Shown here piece by piece: positions 17,930-26,378 of a DNA stretch of 41,860 nt (position 1 is its first letter; every line of letters begins with the position of its first letter). This DNA comes from Phycisphaerales bacterium UBA5793. GTDB lineage: Bacteria > Planctomycetota > Phycisphaerae > Phycisphaerales > UBA5793. Under the pieces are notes generated by a model. That model was not told where the DNA came from. It saw only the letters and a list, made by a program, of their open reading frames with translations, and ran no database searches. The position numbers were made by a program, and so were the translations under genes. Location of the stretch: contig DIDT01000008.1 in NCBI GenBank assembly GCA_002418285.1, positions 1 through 41,860 on the forward strand, given 5' to 3'.

Positions 17930-20149
17930 TTGAAAACGCCCCGGATACCCCTCCTGAGTTGTTCTACTGCCATGACCTGTGGTGCGTTGCTCTTCGCCGC
18001 CGCACAGCCTGCTGCGGCCCCGCCCGCAGCGCAGGACCGCACCATCGCCTACTTCCCGCGCGATCAGCGGAACGATCAGGTGGGCTACGAGGTCGCTTTG
18101 CGGGACCTGGTCTCACCGGACCAACTCCGTCGCTGGCACGATATGACCTCCTCCCAGCCCCACATCGCAGGCACCGCGGGTGACAAGCAGTTGTGCGATC
18201 GGATCGAGGCCGCCTTCAACGAGATGGGCCTCAACGTCGAACGGCACGAGATCGATGTCTATCTTGCCTATCCCGTCAGCGCGGCGCTGTCCATCATCGC
18301 ACCCGAGCGCATCGACCTGCCCATCACCGAGACGCAACTCCCCGAGGACCCGGACACCTCCAATCCAGACCTGACATTTGGCTGGAATGCATACAGCGGC
18401 AGCGGCGAAGCGACCGCCGAAGTCGTCTACGCCAACTACGGCACCAGGGAGGACTTCCAACTGCTGCAAGATCTCGGCGTCGATTGCGCCGGCAAGATTG
18501 TCATCGCCCGCTACGGCGGCAACTTCCGCGGCTACAAGGCCAAGTTTGCCGAGCAGGCCGGCGCCGTCGGCCTGATCATCTACACCGATCCAAAAGACAG
18601 CGGCTATGGGCGCGGCAAGATGTATCCGGAGGGCGGCTACGCAAACGAAACCTATGTCCAGCGCGGCTCGCTTCTTACCCTCGACTACCCCGGCGATCCG
18701 CTCACGCCCTTCCTGCCGGCGGAAGAAGGCGTCGAGCGAGTCGATCCCAACACACTCGCGCTGCCGAAGATCCCGGTTCAACCCGTTGGTTGGGTTGCGG
18801 CGCAGGAGATCATGTCGCGCATGACCGGAGAGGCGGTTCCTCCGCCATGGGCGGGCGGCATGCCCATCGAGTATCGCGTCACCGGGGGGTCGGCGTTGCA
18901 GGTGCGCATCGCCGTCCAGCAGCAGCGCCGCGTGACCAGGACTTCCAACATCATCGCCACACTGCCGGGCACCGATTGGCCAACGGAGCGCATCATCATC
19001 GGCGCGCACCACGATGCGTGGAGTTTCGGGGCCGGCGACCCGAACAGCGGCACGATTGCGGTCATCGAAGCGGCACGATGCTTCTCCGAGCTGGCCAGGC
19101 AGGGTCGCCCGCCACGCCGCTCGCTCGTGTTCGCCTGCTGGGGGGCCGAGGAATTCGGCATTCTCGGCTCCACGGAGTGGGTCGAATCGCGCGAGACCAT
19201 GCTCAACAGCGGCGCGCTGGCCTACTTCAATCTCGACATGGCCTCCATGGGTTGCAACTTCGGCTCTTCTGCCTCCCCCACGCTCAAGCCGGTCGTCATG
19301 GACGCGACGCGCTATGTGCAACAACCACCCCTACCCGGCGAACCACCCTCCGACGGCCCGGCCGGCATGATCTACGATCGCTGGCTCAAGCAGGCGCAGG
19401 CGGCAAAGGAAACCGATGAGCCTCGCCTCGGCGACCTCGGCGGCGGCTCCGACCACGTCGGTTTCTACTGCCACCTCGGCATTCCGTCCGCCTCGATTGG
19501 CGGCAGCGGCGCGCAGGGGCACTCGTATCACTCCAACTATGAAACGCTCACCTGGTACCGTCGCTTTGTCGGTGATGATTACGCTTCAGCGCGCATGGTG
19601 ACGCAAGTCACATCACTTGCCGCGGCACGGCTGGCCAATGCGCCGATCATCCCACTCCAGCCGAGTCGCTATGCCACCGACCTGCCCGGACACCTGCAAG
19701 CCTTGACCAAGCAAGCCCGCGAAATCGGATTTGTTCACGAACCCGATCCGATCGACGCATCCGCAGAAATCCTGCCGCAGTTTCAGTCGATTCTCGACGC
19801 GGCCCGCTCATTCCAGAGCGAAGCTGATCTGCTCGATGGCCTGCTGCGATCGCCCGCGATCGTGGCCCGCCAGGATGCTGACACGTTGCGACAGATCAAT
19901 CGCACGCTGCTGATGCTTGAGCGCAACTGGCTCGATTACCAGGGTGTGCCCGGCCGACCCTGGTTCCGCAGCGGGTGGGCGGCGACCGATGAAGATTCGG
20001 GCTATGCGGCGTGGATGTTGCCGATGCTACGCGCACCAATAGAGCACAACGATCAGCAGGCCTTTGATCAGGCTGTGCGCTGGTACGGTGAGGTATTCAC
20101 GATCTTGCGCAATCGGGTACGACGCCTGCGCGAGTCGCTGTCATTGTGA
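17930..20149 (+). CDS. Secreted M28-family aminopeptidase/glutamate carboxypeptidase II-like
   Basis: About 739 residues from a TTG at 17930 (GGAG 6 nt upstream), which gives a normal signal peptide ending AAAAPPAAQ. An upstream in-frame TTG at 17831, with GGAGGT 8 nt before it, is the alternative but would put 33 unusual residues ahead of the signal sequence. The domain order resembles transferrin receptor/PSMA: an N-terminal cap, a PA domain (about 155-290; GKIVIARYGGNFRGYKAKFAEQAGAVGLIIY), an M28 zinc peptidase domain (IIIGAHHDAW with H361, D370 in GAGDPNSG, E407/E408 in WGAEEFG, D436 in NLDM, H509 in GGSDHVGF) and a C-terminal helical dimerisation domain. The full set of di-zinc ligands is present, so the enzyme should be active outside the cytoplasm on peptides. 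Confidence 0.9.
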   Translation: MKTPRIPLLSCSTAMTCGALLFAAAQPAAAPPAAQDRTIAYFPRDQRNDQVGYEVALRDLVSPDQLRRWHDMTSSQPHIAGTAGDKQLCDRIEAAFNEMGLNVERHEIDVYLAYPVSAALSIIAPERIDLPITETQLPEDPDTSNPDLTFGWNAYSGSGEATAEVVYANYGTREDFQLLQDLGVDCAGKIVIARYGGNFRGYKAKFAEQAGAVGLIIYTDPKDSGYGRGKMYPEGGYANETYVQRGSLLTLDYPGDPLTPFLPAEEGVERVDPNTLALPKIPVQPVGWVAAQEIMSRMTGEAVPPPWAGGMPIEYRVTGGSALQVRIAVQQQRRVTRTSNIIATLPGTDWPTERIIIGAHHDAWSFGAGDPNSGTIAVIEAARCFSELARQGRPPRRSLVFACWGAEEFGILGSTEWVESRETMLNSGALAYFNLDMASMGCNFGSSASPTLKPVVMDATRYVQQPPLPGEPPSDGPAGMIYDRWLKQAQAAKETDEPRLGDLGGGSDHVGFYCHLGIPSASIGGSGAQGHSYHSNYETLTWYRRFVGDDYASARMVTQVTSLAAARLANAPIIPLQPSRYATDLPGHLQALTKQAREIGFVHEPDPIDASAEILPQFQSILDAARSFQSEADLLDGLLRSPAIVARQDADTLRQINRTLLMLERNWLDYQGVPGRPWFRSGWAATDEDSGYAAWMLPMLRAPIEHNDQQAFDQAVRWYGEVFTILRNRVRRLRESLSL

Positions 20150-20175
20150 GGTGGGTGGGTCGTGCCGGGCGACGC

Positions 20176-20733
20176 TCACGCTTCGACCGGCGCCCTTGAG
20201 AATTCGCTGATCAGATCGCGCAGCCGCTCGACGGGTTCGGCCAGGCGCTCGTCGCCGTCATCCAGCGCGATGCTGATCGCCCGGCGGGCTTTGTCGACGC
20301 AGCGCTGCCGCTGGTTGCCCGGCGTAGAGTCGCAGAGGTTGTCGTAGACATCGGCGAGTTTGACGAGCTTGACGCGCCAGTCTCCCTCAGACAGTTGCCG
20401 GTCGTAGGCCGGCTCGCGCTCCGCATCGGGCAGGCGCATGTCCTTGGTCATGGCGGCGACGATGTCGGCCACTTCGGTGCCGCAGGCGTAATACACATCG
20501 TCGTAGTCCGCCGGCGTATCTTCGATTACATCATGCAGCAGTGCGCCCGAAAGGATGATCGGATCGTGCACATTGAACACGTTGGAGACCACGATCGCCA
20601 CGCGGAACGGGTGGGCCACGTAGGGCGTGCGGCCGTCCTTGCGGGCCTGGTTGACGTGGAATCGCGCAGCCAGCGACGCGGCTTTTTGCCAGAGATGCGG
20701 GTTCCCGCCGTGCTCACCGGTCATGGCGTTCAC
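20176..20733 (-). CDS. HD-domain phosphohydrolase, small alarmone hydrolase-like
   Basis: 185 residues, nearly all one HD domain of the RelA/SpoT hydrolase type. Metal-binding residues fit H41 (YVAHPFRVA), H67-D68 (LLHDVIEDT, with E71/D72 as the catalytic pair) and the later aspartate in VKLVKLADVYDNL. The HDVIEDT motif is characteristic of (p)ppGpp hydrolases and the size fits a stand-alone SpoT-like or Mesh1-like enzyme, so hydrolysis of ppGpp to GDP and pyrophosphate is likely; there is no synthetase or TGS/ACT domain. The GTG start overlaps the ispF stop by 4 bp (GTGA), with AAAGGA just upstream, indicating translational coupling. An in-frame ATG at 20724 is an alternative start. Confidence 0.8.
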   Translation of the reverse strand: MNAMTGEHGGNPHLWQKAASLAARFHVNQARKDGRTPYVAHPFRVAIVVSNVFNVHDPIILSGALLHDVIEDTPADYDDVYYACGTEVADIVAAMTKDMRLPDAEREPAYDRQLSEGDWRVKLVKLADVYDNLCDSTPGNQRQRCVDKARRAISIALDDGDERLAEPVERLRDLISEFSRAPVEA

Positions 20734-21248
20734 ATTCCTTTCTGAACGAGCAGGGCCACGACGTGGACCGCAATGCCCCGTCCATCACCCAGCGCATCGA
20801 GCTTTTCGTGCGTTTTGCCCTTCAGGTTCACCCGCTCGGCCCCGATTCCGAGTTCCTCGGCCAGATGGCGGCGGATGGCGTCCTTATGCGGGGCGATTTT
20901 CGGCTCTTGAAGGATAATCGTCGCATCCAGGTTTCCCAACTCGTATCCGGCTGAATCCATGCGACTTACGGCCTCCTGCACAAAAATCGACGAGTCCGCT
21001 CCCTTCCACTTCGGGCTCGTATCCGGGAAAAGCTCCCCGATATCGGGCTGCCCCAGCGCCCCGAGGATGGCGTCGGTCACCGCGTGGTACAGGGCATCCC
21101 CATCACTGTGCCCGACGGGACCAAGGTCGTGCTCGATGCGGATGCCGCCGATGACCAGCGGGCGCCCCGCCCCGGCCGGCGCCAGGGGCTCAAGACGGTG
21201 GAGGTCAAAACCATGACCGATGCGGTAGGCGGGTTTCGCGTGAGCCAT
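20730..21248 (-). CDS. ispF: 2-C-methyl-D-erythritol 2,4-cyclodiphosphate synthase
   Basis: 172 residues, slightly longer than the usual 160. It converts CDP-methylerythritol 2-phosphate to the cyclic diphosphate in the non-mevalonate isoprenoid pathway. Metal ligands fit D15 and H17 (RIGHGFDLH) and H55 (DALYHAV); HSDGDALYHAVTDAILGALG and GDIGELFPDT-like sequence (QPDIGELFPDTSPKWKGADS) are the family signatures, and the C-terminal KGKTHEKLDALGDGRGIAV completes the fold. ispD, its usual partner, is not adjacent. The gene is the first of a two-gene unit with the HD hydrolase. No purine-rich ribosome site precedes the ATG, so the mRNA may be leaderless or the start misplaced. Confidence 0.96.
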   Translation of the reverse strand: MAHAKPAYRIGHGFDLHRLEPLAPAGAGRPLVIGGIRIEHDLGPVGHSDGDALYHAVTDAILGALGQPDIGELFPDTSPKWKGADSSIFVQEAVSRMDSAGYELGNLDATIILQEPKIAPHKDAIRRHLAEELGIGAERVNLKGKTHEKLDALGDGRGIAVHVVALLVQKGM

Positions 21249-21422
21249 AGAAGGGGAGGATACGCGAGACCTCGCGCCGATTCAGTTGGACAATCGCCAG
21301 ATAACCTTCATGCGGACCCGGCCTGTCGAATTGGACTCAAGCCCACCGATGGTCGATTCCGAAAGACTGACTATCGCGCGCTAGGATTTGGCGACCCCGT
21401 CGGGTGAAACGAGGAACTCAGC

Positions 21423-21944
21423 ATGAACACGTCGAAGAACTCCACACGTGCCCGCCTGTCCCTGACGCTCGCGCTCGCCCTGGGCAGCCTGGCGCTGTCA
21501 CTTTCCGGCTGCGGCTACCGCGCCGGCGGACAGGGTTGGACCGGCTCATCCGAGACCTGGCCCAGCACCGAGTTCCTTCCCGCCACGCTCACGCTGGTGG
21601 ATATCCGCACGGGTGAGGAACTCTGGACGCAGGACATCCCCGTCGGCTACCAGATGGTCACCCACTTCATCGAGGGTGGCGGCACTGACAAGGTTGAACG
21701 ACCCGATCGACTCGAATACACACTCTTCCTGAACGGCACGAAGTACGGCAAGCTGCGCTCGGCCATCGCCGTGCCCCCGGCCCAGTGCCGCCGCTGGGAA
21801 CTCACCTACCGCGATGCGCCTGAATACGCCCAGCCCGGCCTGCGGAACGGCGGACTCGGAAACGCGCCGCCCTGGTTCGAGCTGCCCGCCAAGCCGCTGC
21901 CCGATCTTGACACCGATAGCGGTGACATGTACGAAAAGCAGTAG
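21423..21944 (+). CDS. Putative lipoprotein of unknown function
   Basis: 173 residues with GAGGA before the ATG. The signal peptide (RARLSLTLALALGSLALSLSGC) ends in an LSGC lipobox, so a lipid-anchored exported protein is likely. The mature part contains SSETWPSTEFLPATLTLVDIRTGEELWTQDIPVGYQ, reminiscent of small beta-rich envelope proteins, and a proline-rich tail (FELPAKPLPDLD). I do not recognise a family. It is divergent from ispF and convergent with the propeller gene at 22001; the 56-bp gap has no clear terminator. Confidence 0.65.
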   Translation: MNTSKNSTRARLSLTLALALGSLALSLSGCGYRAGGQGWTGSSETWPSTEFLPATLTLVDIRTGEELWTQDIPVGYQMVTHFIEGGGTDKVERPDRLEYTLFLNGTKYGKLRSAIAVPPAQCRRWELTYRDAPEYAQPGLRNGGLGNAPPWFELPAKPLPDLDTDSGDMYEKQ

Positions 21945-22000
21945 TCGCCACCCATCCGCAACCCGAAGGCGTTGGTCGGTAAGCGAAGAGCATTCGCCCG

Positions 22001-23530
22001 TTACCCGCCGTGCAGCCGCGGATCGGCGAGATCCAGCCGGTACATCACCTGGTTGTAGTCGTAGCGCGGCGTGGCGATCGGGTTGTTCGTGAACATCTTT
22101 GTGTACGTGCCTTCGAGGTAGATCAACCGCCCGCCGTCCTGATCGAAGAACGGATGCTGCACGACGTTGTAGAACGAGTAGTTGTCGTGCGTGATGATCT
22201 TCCGCGCCGTATTCCATGGCCCAACGAGCGTGGGCGATTCGGCATACCAGATCTCGCCGAGCATCGATGAGCCCCACACCTGCTGCAGAATCATGATGTA
22301 GCACTTGCGATAGTCGTTCCAGTAGATCGAGCCGCTGTGACCGATGACTTTCTCGCCGGTCTCGACATCGCGCGTCTGGATAAATGCCTCGTCTTCCGTC
22401 ATCAGTTTCGCGTTGATAAGCTCGACCTGCTGGTTTGCCTCGACAAGGCCGGTGTTGCGCTTCCAGCCGTAGATGAGTTTGCCCGAGGCGTCGCGGTCGA
22501 GTTGCGACTTCTCCTGGGCGTACTTCGTGCCTTCCTTCAGACACGTGAACGCCTCGTACGCGCCGGGGTCGATCAGGCTGTCATAGTCAGCCTTGCAGCG
22601 CAGCATTGCATAAGGCGACGGGAAGTAGTAGTACTCCACGTCGTCTTCGGTGACCTTGATCGGATTGGCACGTGCGTGCAGCGGCGTATTGGTCGGGAAC
22701 TGCTTGATAGGCTCGAAGATGTCCTTGTCATCGTTGTACAGCGCAAAGCCCGCTTCATACAACTCGCCCAGGGTCTTGACGCGGATGTAGTGGCACAGCA
22801 GGCGCTCGCGCCCCGACGAATCCTTCGCGGTGACCAGACCATCGAACCACACGGGCCCGGGCTTGTCGCCCAGCGGACACATTTTCTTGCTGAAGCCCTC
22901 TTCGTTGACGAAGTAGCGCAGGTTCACGCCCACCGACGGATCAAGCCCGCCCTTGCCGGGCAGATCTGACACCGCGCCCGAGCCGGCAAAGTTGCCCAGC
23001 GGATAGGACGTGCGGCTCGTGTCGCCCCAGAACCAGTGAATCTGCCCGCGATAGATCACGCGCTGCACCGAATCCTGGCCGAACACCTGGCCGTTGAGCA
23101 CGGGCTGGTCGATGGGCGGCTTGTCACCAAGCTTGACGCTGTCGCTGTAGATGCCTTCGCCGGTGGTGCGATAGAGTCGCTCGGCGATGTTGACTCGATC
23201 GACCTGCAAAGTCTCCTTACCGCCGGGCGTGACGTCGAGCGCTTTGCCCTCGTAGCCGAACCCGTCGGCGGGAAACGTGTAGCCGTGGCTCTTCACCCAG
23301 AAGTACACGCGCTGGTTCATCAGGCCGGGGTCGTCGATAGCGACCACTCCGGCGCTGTCGGTAATGAAGGTAATCTCGTTAACGGTGCGCAACTCGATCA
23401 GCGGGACGCCGCGATGCGTCTTCGAATCGACGACGGTGATGCGAAAAGGCTGGGCGAGGAGGCGGCCGCTGGAAAGACAAACCACCAGAACGTACAGGCA
23501 GCTCAACATGGCTCGGCGGATGGGATGCAC
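22001..23530 (-). CDS. Secreted protein: N-terminal Ig-like domain plus DUF4185-like propeller
   Basis: 509 residues from the GTG at 23530, chosen because GGAGG lies 5 nt upstream; an ATG four codons earlier has no ribosome site. The signal peptide is MHPIRRAMLSCLYVLVVCLSSGRLLAQ. Residues 28-110 resemble a carboxypeptidase-regulatory-like beta-sandwich (FRITVVDSKTHRGVPLIELRTVN, VYFWVKSHGYTFP). The rest looks like a five-bladed propeller: IHWFWGDTSRTSYPLGNF (the GDT step of DUF4185-type proteins), GPVWFDGLV, EYYYFPSPYAML, GHSGSIYWNDYRKCYIMILQQ and SPTLVGPWNTARKI, the last like blade signatures of GH43-type enzymes. It is likely to act on or bind carbohydrate outside the cell; no substrate can be assigned. 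Confidence 0.65.
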   Translation of the reverse strand: MHPIRRAMLSCLYVLVVCLSSGRLLAQPFRITVVDSKTHRGVPLIELRTVNEITFITDSAGVVAIDDPGLMNQRVYFWVKSHGYTFPADGFGYEGKALDVTPGGKETLQVDRVNIAERLYRTTGEGIYSDSVKLGDKPPIDQPVLNGQVFGQDSVQRVIYRGQIHWFWGDTSRTSYPLGNFAGSGAVSDLPGKGGLDPSVGVNLRYFVNEEGFSKKMCPLGDKPGPVWFDGLVTAKDSSGRERLLCHYIRVKTLGELYEAGFALYNDDKDIFEPIKQFPTNTPLHARANPIKVTEDDVEYYYFPSPYAMLRCKADYDSLIDPGAYEAFTCLKEGTKYAQEKSQLDRDASGKLIYGWKRNTGLVEANQQVELINAKLMTEDEAFIQTRDVETGEKVIGHSGSIYWNDYRKCYIMILQQVWGSSMLGEIWYAESPTLVGPWNTARKIITHDNYSFYNVVQHPFFDQDGGRLIYLEGTYTKMFTNNPIATPRYDYNQVMYRLDLADPRLHGG

Positions 23531-23610
23531 GGAGTCCTCCATTCATACGGACAAATGATGCGAATCCAAGTCAACCATAGAAGCATGGTGTCATGAAACG
23601 GACACGTCAC

Positions 23611-23644
23611 GAAAAAAGCCCCGCCGATGGCGCCACCGGCGGGG
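23611..23644 (-). terminator. Rho-independent terminator of the subtilase gene
   Basis: Read on the minus strand, a stem GCCCCGCCG/CGGCGGGGC (23636-23644 with 23617-23625), extended by an internal self-complementary TGGCGCCA, is followed directly by TTTTTT (23616-23611). It lies about 30 bp after the stop of the gene ending at 23676 and insulates it from the propeller gene. Confidence 0.9.
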
Positions 23645-23675
23645 CGATTCAAAGTCACAATCAGGGTGCCTTTCG

Positions 23676-25271
23676 CTATTCGATCACCACCTCCACGACA
23701 TTGCTCACGCGCTGGAACTGGGCCGCCTGCATCCAGACCCGCGTGCCCTGCGTGCCCGGCGGGATGCGCTTGCGAAGCAGCGCGTAACCGTCCTGGTCGG
23801 CCGTCTTGATGCCGGCCTGCGCCGGGCGGGCAAGATCAAGCGTCACATCCAACTGGGCGACGTACGTGCTGCCCAGTCCGCGAACGCTGTAGACGAACAC
23901 CACGCGCTCGCCGGGGGTGGCGCGGGACACTTCGGCGTCACCATTCACGCCCGCGACAAAACGCGAGGTCGTCAGGCGGATCGGAATCTCGCCCGAGAAC
24001 GCGGCCTCGATCGCGTTGCGCAGGTTGATGCGGCCGTAGCCGTAGGTGTCATCAATTCCCTGCGAACCAAGGTCGTTGCAGGTCGTCTTGAGGAAGAACT
24101 CGACTTCATCTGGCGACAACGCCGGGTTGGTGGACCAGAGCAGTCCCGCAAGACCGGAGACCTGCGGGCAAGCCGCGCTCGTGCCGCTGAAATTGCGGTA
24201 CGCGTTGTCCGATTCGCTCGAGATGTTCCAGACTTCTTCGCCGGGCGCGACGAGATCCACCATACGACCGTAGTTGGAGAATGATGATTTCACGTCCTGC
24301 CGACTAACGGCGCCGACGATGATCACGTCATCAGCGTCGCGGTCGTTCGTGGTCAGGTTCTGGTTCGCGTTGCCGGCCGCCCAGATCATCAAGCCCCCGA
24401 TCGACTTGATGTACGTCGCCGTGTCGCGCACGGCCTGGTTGTCGACGCCGCTGTAACTCAGGCTCGCGACCTTGTCGCCGCTCTCGATCGCCGTCACCGC
24501 CGCGTGGTTGAGCCACTCGATGGAAGATCCACCGCCCTGACTATTAGTCACACGGAGCATGCGATGGCTGAGGTTCCAACCCATACCCGTGACACCGATC
24601 CCGTTATTGCCGTTGGCCGCAGCGCAGCCGGTCGCATTCGTGCCGTGGCCGTAGATGTCATTGATCTGCCCGCCATTGCTCTCCCACAGCTGGTCAACGG
24701 CGTTGTAGCCTTCCTTGCGATTGAGTTGGAGATCCTCGTGCGTGAAGCGCACGCCGGTGTCGCACACGCCAACGGTGGTTTCCGACGTGCCGGTGTGGAT
24801 GTCCCAGCCCGCACAGGAATCGAATCGATCCACGCCGTGATACCACTGCGACCCAAACTGCGCGTCGTTGGGGCAATCCTGCGGATAGACGCGCCAGTTG
24901 GGTTCGACGAACTTGAACAGGCCCGTGGCGAGCAGATTGTTCGCCACGCCATTTTCAGTAGCGCCCATTGGCAGATCAAAGATGTACTGATCCGTCTGCA
25001 GCACATGCACACGCGGCGGAGCGATGGCGCTGATGACCCGAACCGCTTCGTCGTAGCGATGCTGTGCATCGTTGGCCGCGACGCCTTGATCGATCCAGTG
25101 CGAAACAGGCCAGGGTCGGGCGATCATCGAGCCCGAAAATTCCTGGTAGCCGGGCTGGGGTACGAATCGTTCGTTGCCCCCTTCGCCTGCAAATGCTCTC
25201 CCGCCCGCCAGATTCGGCAACGCCGCGCCGAGCAGACTCAAGCACAGCACCAGTTTGGTTCGTGAAATCAT
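23676..25271 (-). CDS. Secreted subtilisin-like serine peptidase (S8)
   Basis: 531 residues with GGAGAGGAGAA before the ATG. A signal peptide (about 1-28, ending GGRAFAG) is followed by a propeptide-like segment and the S8 catalytic domain (about 130-425). The triad is complete: D171 (VGVCDTGVRFTHED), H209 (YGHGTNATG), S365 (FSGTSAACPQVSG), with N301 (WAAGNANQN) as the oxyanion-hole residue. Several cysteines suggest disulphides. The last 95 residues form a beta domain (RATPGERVVFVYSVRGLG to RVWMQAAQFQRVSNVVEVVIE) shared with the protein at 14536-15465; it may be a cell-surface or secretion module. It is a single-gene unit with its own terminator, and should degrade external protein. Confidence 0.93.
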   Translation of the reverse strand: MISRTKLVLCLSLLGAALPNLAGGRAFAGEGGNERFVPQPGYQEFSGSMIARPWPVSHWIDQGVAANDAQHRYDEAVRVISAIAPPRVHVLQTDQYIFDLPMGATENGVANNLLATGLFKFVEPNWRVYPQDCPNDAQFGSQWYHGVDRFDSCAGWDIHTGTSETTVGVCDTGVRFTHEDLQLNRKEGYNAVDQLWESNGGQINDIYGHGTNATGCAAANGNNGIGVTGMGWNLSHRMLRVTNSQGGGSSIEWLNHAAVTAIESGDKVASLSYSGVDNQAVRDTATYIKSIGGLMIWAAGNANQNLTTNDRDADDVIIVGAVSRQDVKSSFSNYGRMVDLVAPGEEVWNISSESDNAYRNFSGTSAACPQVSGLAGLLWSTNPALSPDEVEFFLKTTCNDLGSQGIDDTYGYGRINLRNAIEAAFSGEIPIRLTTSRFVAGVNGDAEVSRATPGERVVFVYSVRGLGSTYVAQLDVTLDLARPAQAGIKTADQDGYALLRKRIPPGTQGTRVWMQAAQFQRVSNVVEVVIE

Positions 25272-25441
25272 GCGAATTCTCCTCTCCGTGGTTTCGATTG
25301 ATCGCGGCCGACAGAATCGCCTCGGTGGTGAAACGGCCGCGTTAGATTTAATACGCCGCCGGGACGCATCATTCCTTAATGTCCCGAATCCCGTGATCCC
25401 ATTCAGAAACTCGGGGATTCAAATCAGGGATTTGAACGCAT

Positions 25442-26356
25442 TCAGGACCGCCTAAGCAGGGATTCGACTTCATGACGCGTTGGCAGCGAGGGCATCGCAC
25501 CGGCTCTGGTGACCGCCAGCGCGCCCGCGGCACAGGCAAACGCAAGCGACTCCTCGATGCTCTGTCCATCGCACCAGGCGACTGCGAGGGCGCCGACGAA
25601 CGCATCGCCCGCCGCGGTGGTGTCAACAGGCTTGACCACAAACGCCTCGCGTTGCGTGAGCGTCTCGCCGTCAAAGTGCACCGCGCCTTCGCGACCGAGC
25701 GTGATCACCACGTGGCCGTGCGAGCGGGCGCTGAGGTGTGTCGAGATCTGGCCGTGCGTCAGATTCTCATCGCGCAGATCAGCGACAATGCGACTCTCCG
25801 TTTCATTGACGATGAGGATGTCGACGAGTTCGAGCAGGTCGGTCGGCAACTGCTGCGCCGGGGCGGCGTTGAGAAACACCGGCACGTCGGCCCCGCGGGC
25901 AATCTCCGCAGCCCGCTGCACGGCAGGCAGCGGCGACTCGAGTTGCATCACCAGCGCATCCGCTTGCTCAATCGCGTCGCGGGCCGCTTCGACATCGCGC
26001 GTCGTCACGGCCATGTTCGCGCCCGAAGCAACGACGATGGTGTTCTGCCCCGACGCGTCAACGGTGATCACCGCCGCGCCTGTCATCTCCCCACCGCGCG
26101 CGATCACGTACGTCACGTCGACCTTTTCAGAAGCGAGCAGCGATCGCAGTTCGGCTCCCCATGCATCGCGTCCGACGCAGCCGACAAACGAGACCTCCGC
26201 ACCGAGCCGCGATGCCGCCACAGCCTGGTTGGCGCCTTTGCCGCCCGGGAACGTCTGAAACGCGCCGCCCAGCAGCGTCTCACCCGGCGCCGGGAATCGA
26301 GGCGTGGTCACGACGAGATCCATGTTGATCGAACCCAGTACGACGATGGGCGGCAT
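25442..26356 (-). CDS. rbsK: Ribokinase
   Basis: 304 residues, PfkB family. It phosphorylates ribose to ribose-5-phosphate in the cytoplasm. The N-terminal signature GSINMDLVVTTPRFPAPGETL, the substrate-binding GGKGANQAVAASRLG (residues 38-52), NAAPAQ and NETE segments and the C-terminal DTTAAGDAFVGAL with catalytic D251 are all present and fit ribokinase better than fructokinase or adenosine kinase. It lies 22 bp after the GH38-like gene on the same strand and is probably the last gene of the AbgT-GH38-RbsK operon, so the sugar released by the glycosidase may be a pentose or a nucleoside-derived ribose. A short inverted repeat without a U-run (25418-25436) follows the stop. Confidence 0.93.
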   Translation of the reverse strand: MPPIVVLGSINMDLVVTTPRFPAPGETLLGGAFQTFPGGKGANQAVAASRLGAEVSFVGCVGRDAWGAELRSLLASEKVDVTYVIARGGEMTGAAVITVDASGQNTIVVASGANMAVTTRDVEAARDAIEQADALVMQLESPLPAVQRAAEIARGADVPVFLNAAPAQQLPTDLLELVDILIVNETESRIVADLRDENLTHGQISTHLSARSHGHVVITLGREGAVHFDGETLTQREAFVVKPVDTTAAGDAFVGALAVAWCDGQSIEESLAFACAAGALAVTRAGAMPSLPTRHEVESLLRRS

Positions 26357-26378
26357 GGGGCATCATATGGCCGCCGAC

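Noticed and set aside
18113..19419. Frames of about 400 codons in two other phases over the M28 peptidase
   Set aside because: All di-zinc ligands of the M28 enzyme are in the chosen frame; the others are GC shadows.
25418..25436. TTCAAATC/GATTTGAA hairpin after rbsK
   Set aside because: An 8-bp AT-rich stem with no U-run; it may be chance.
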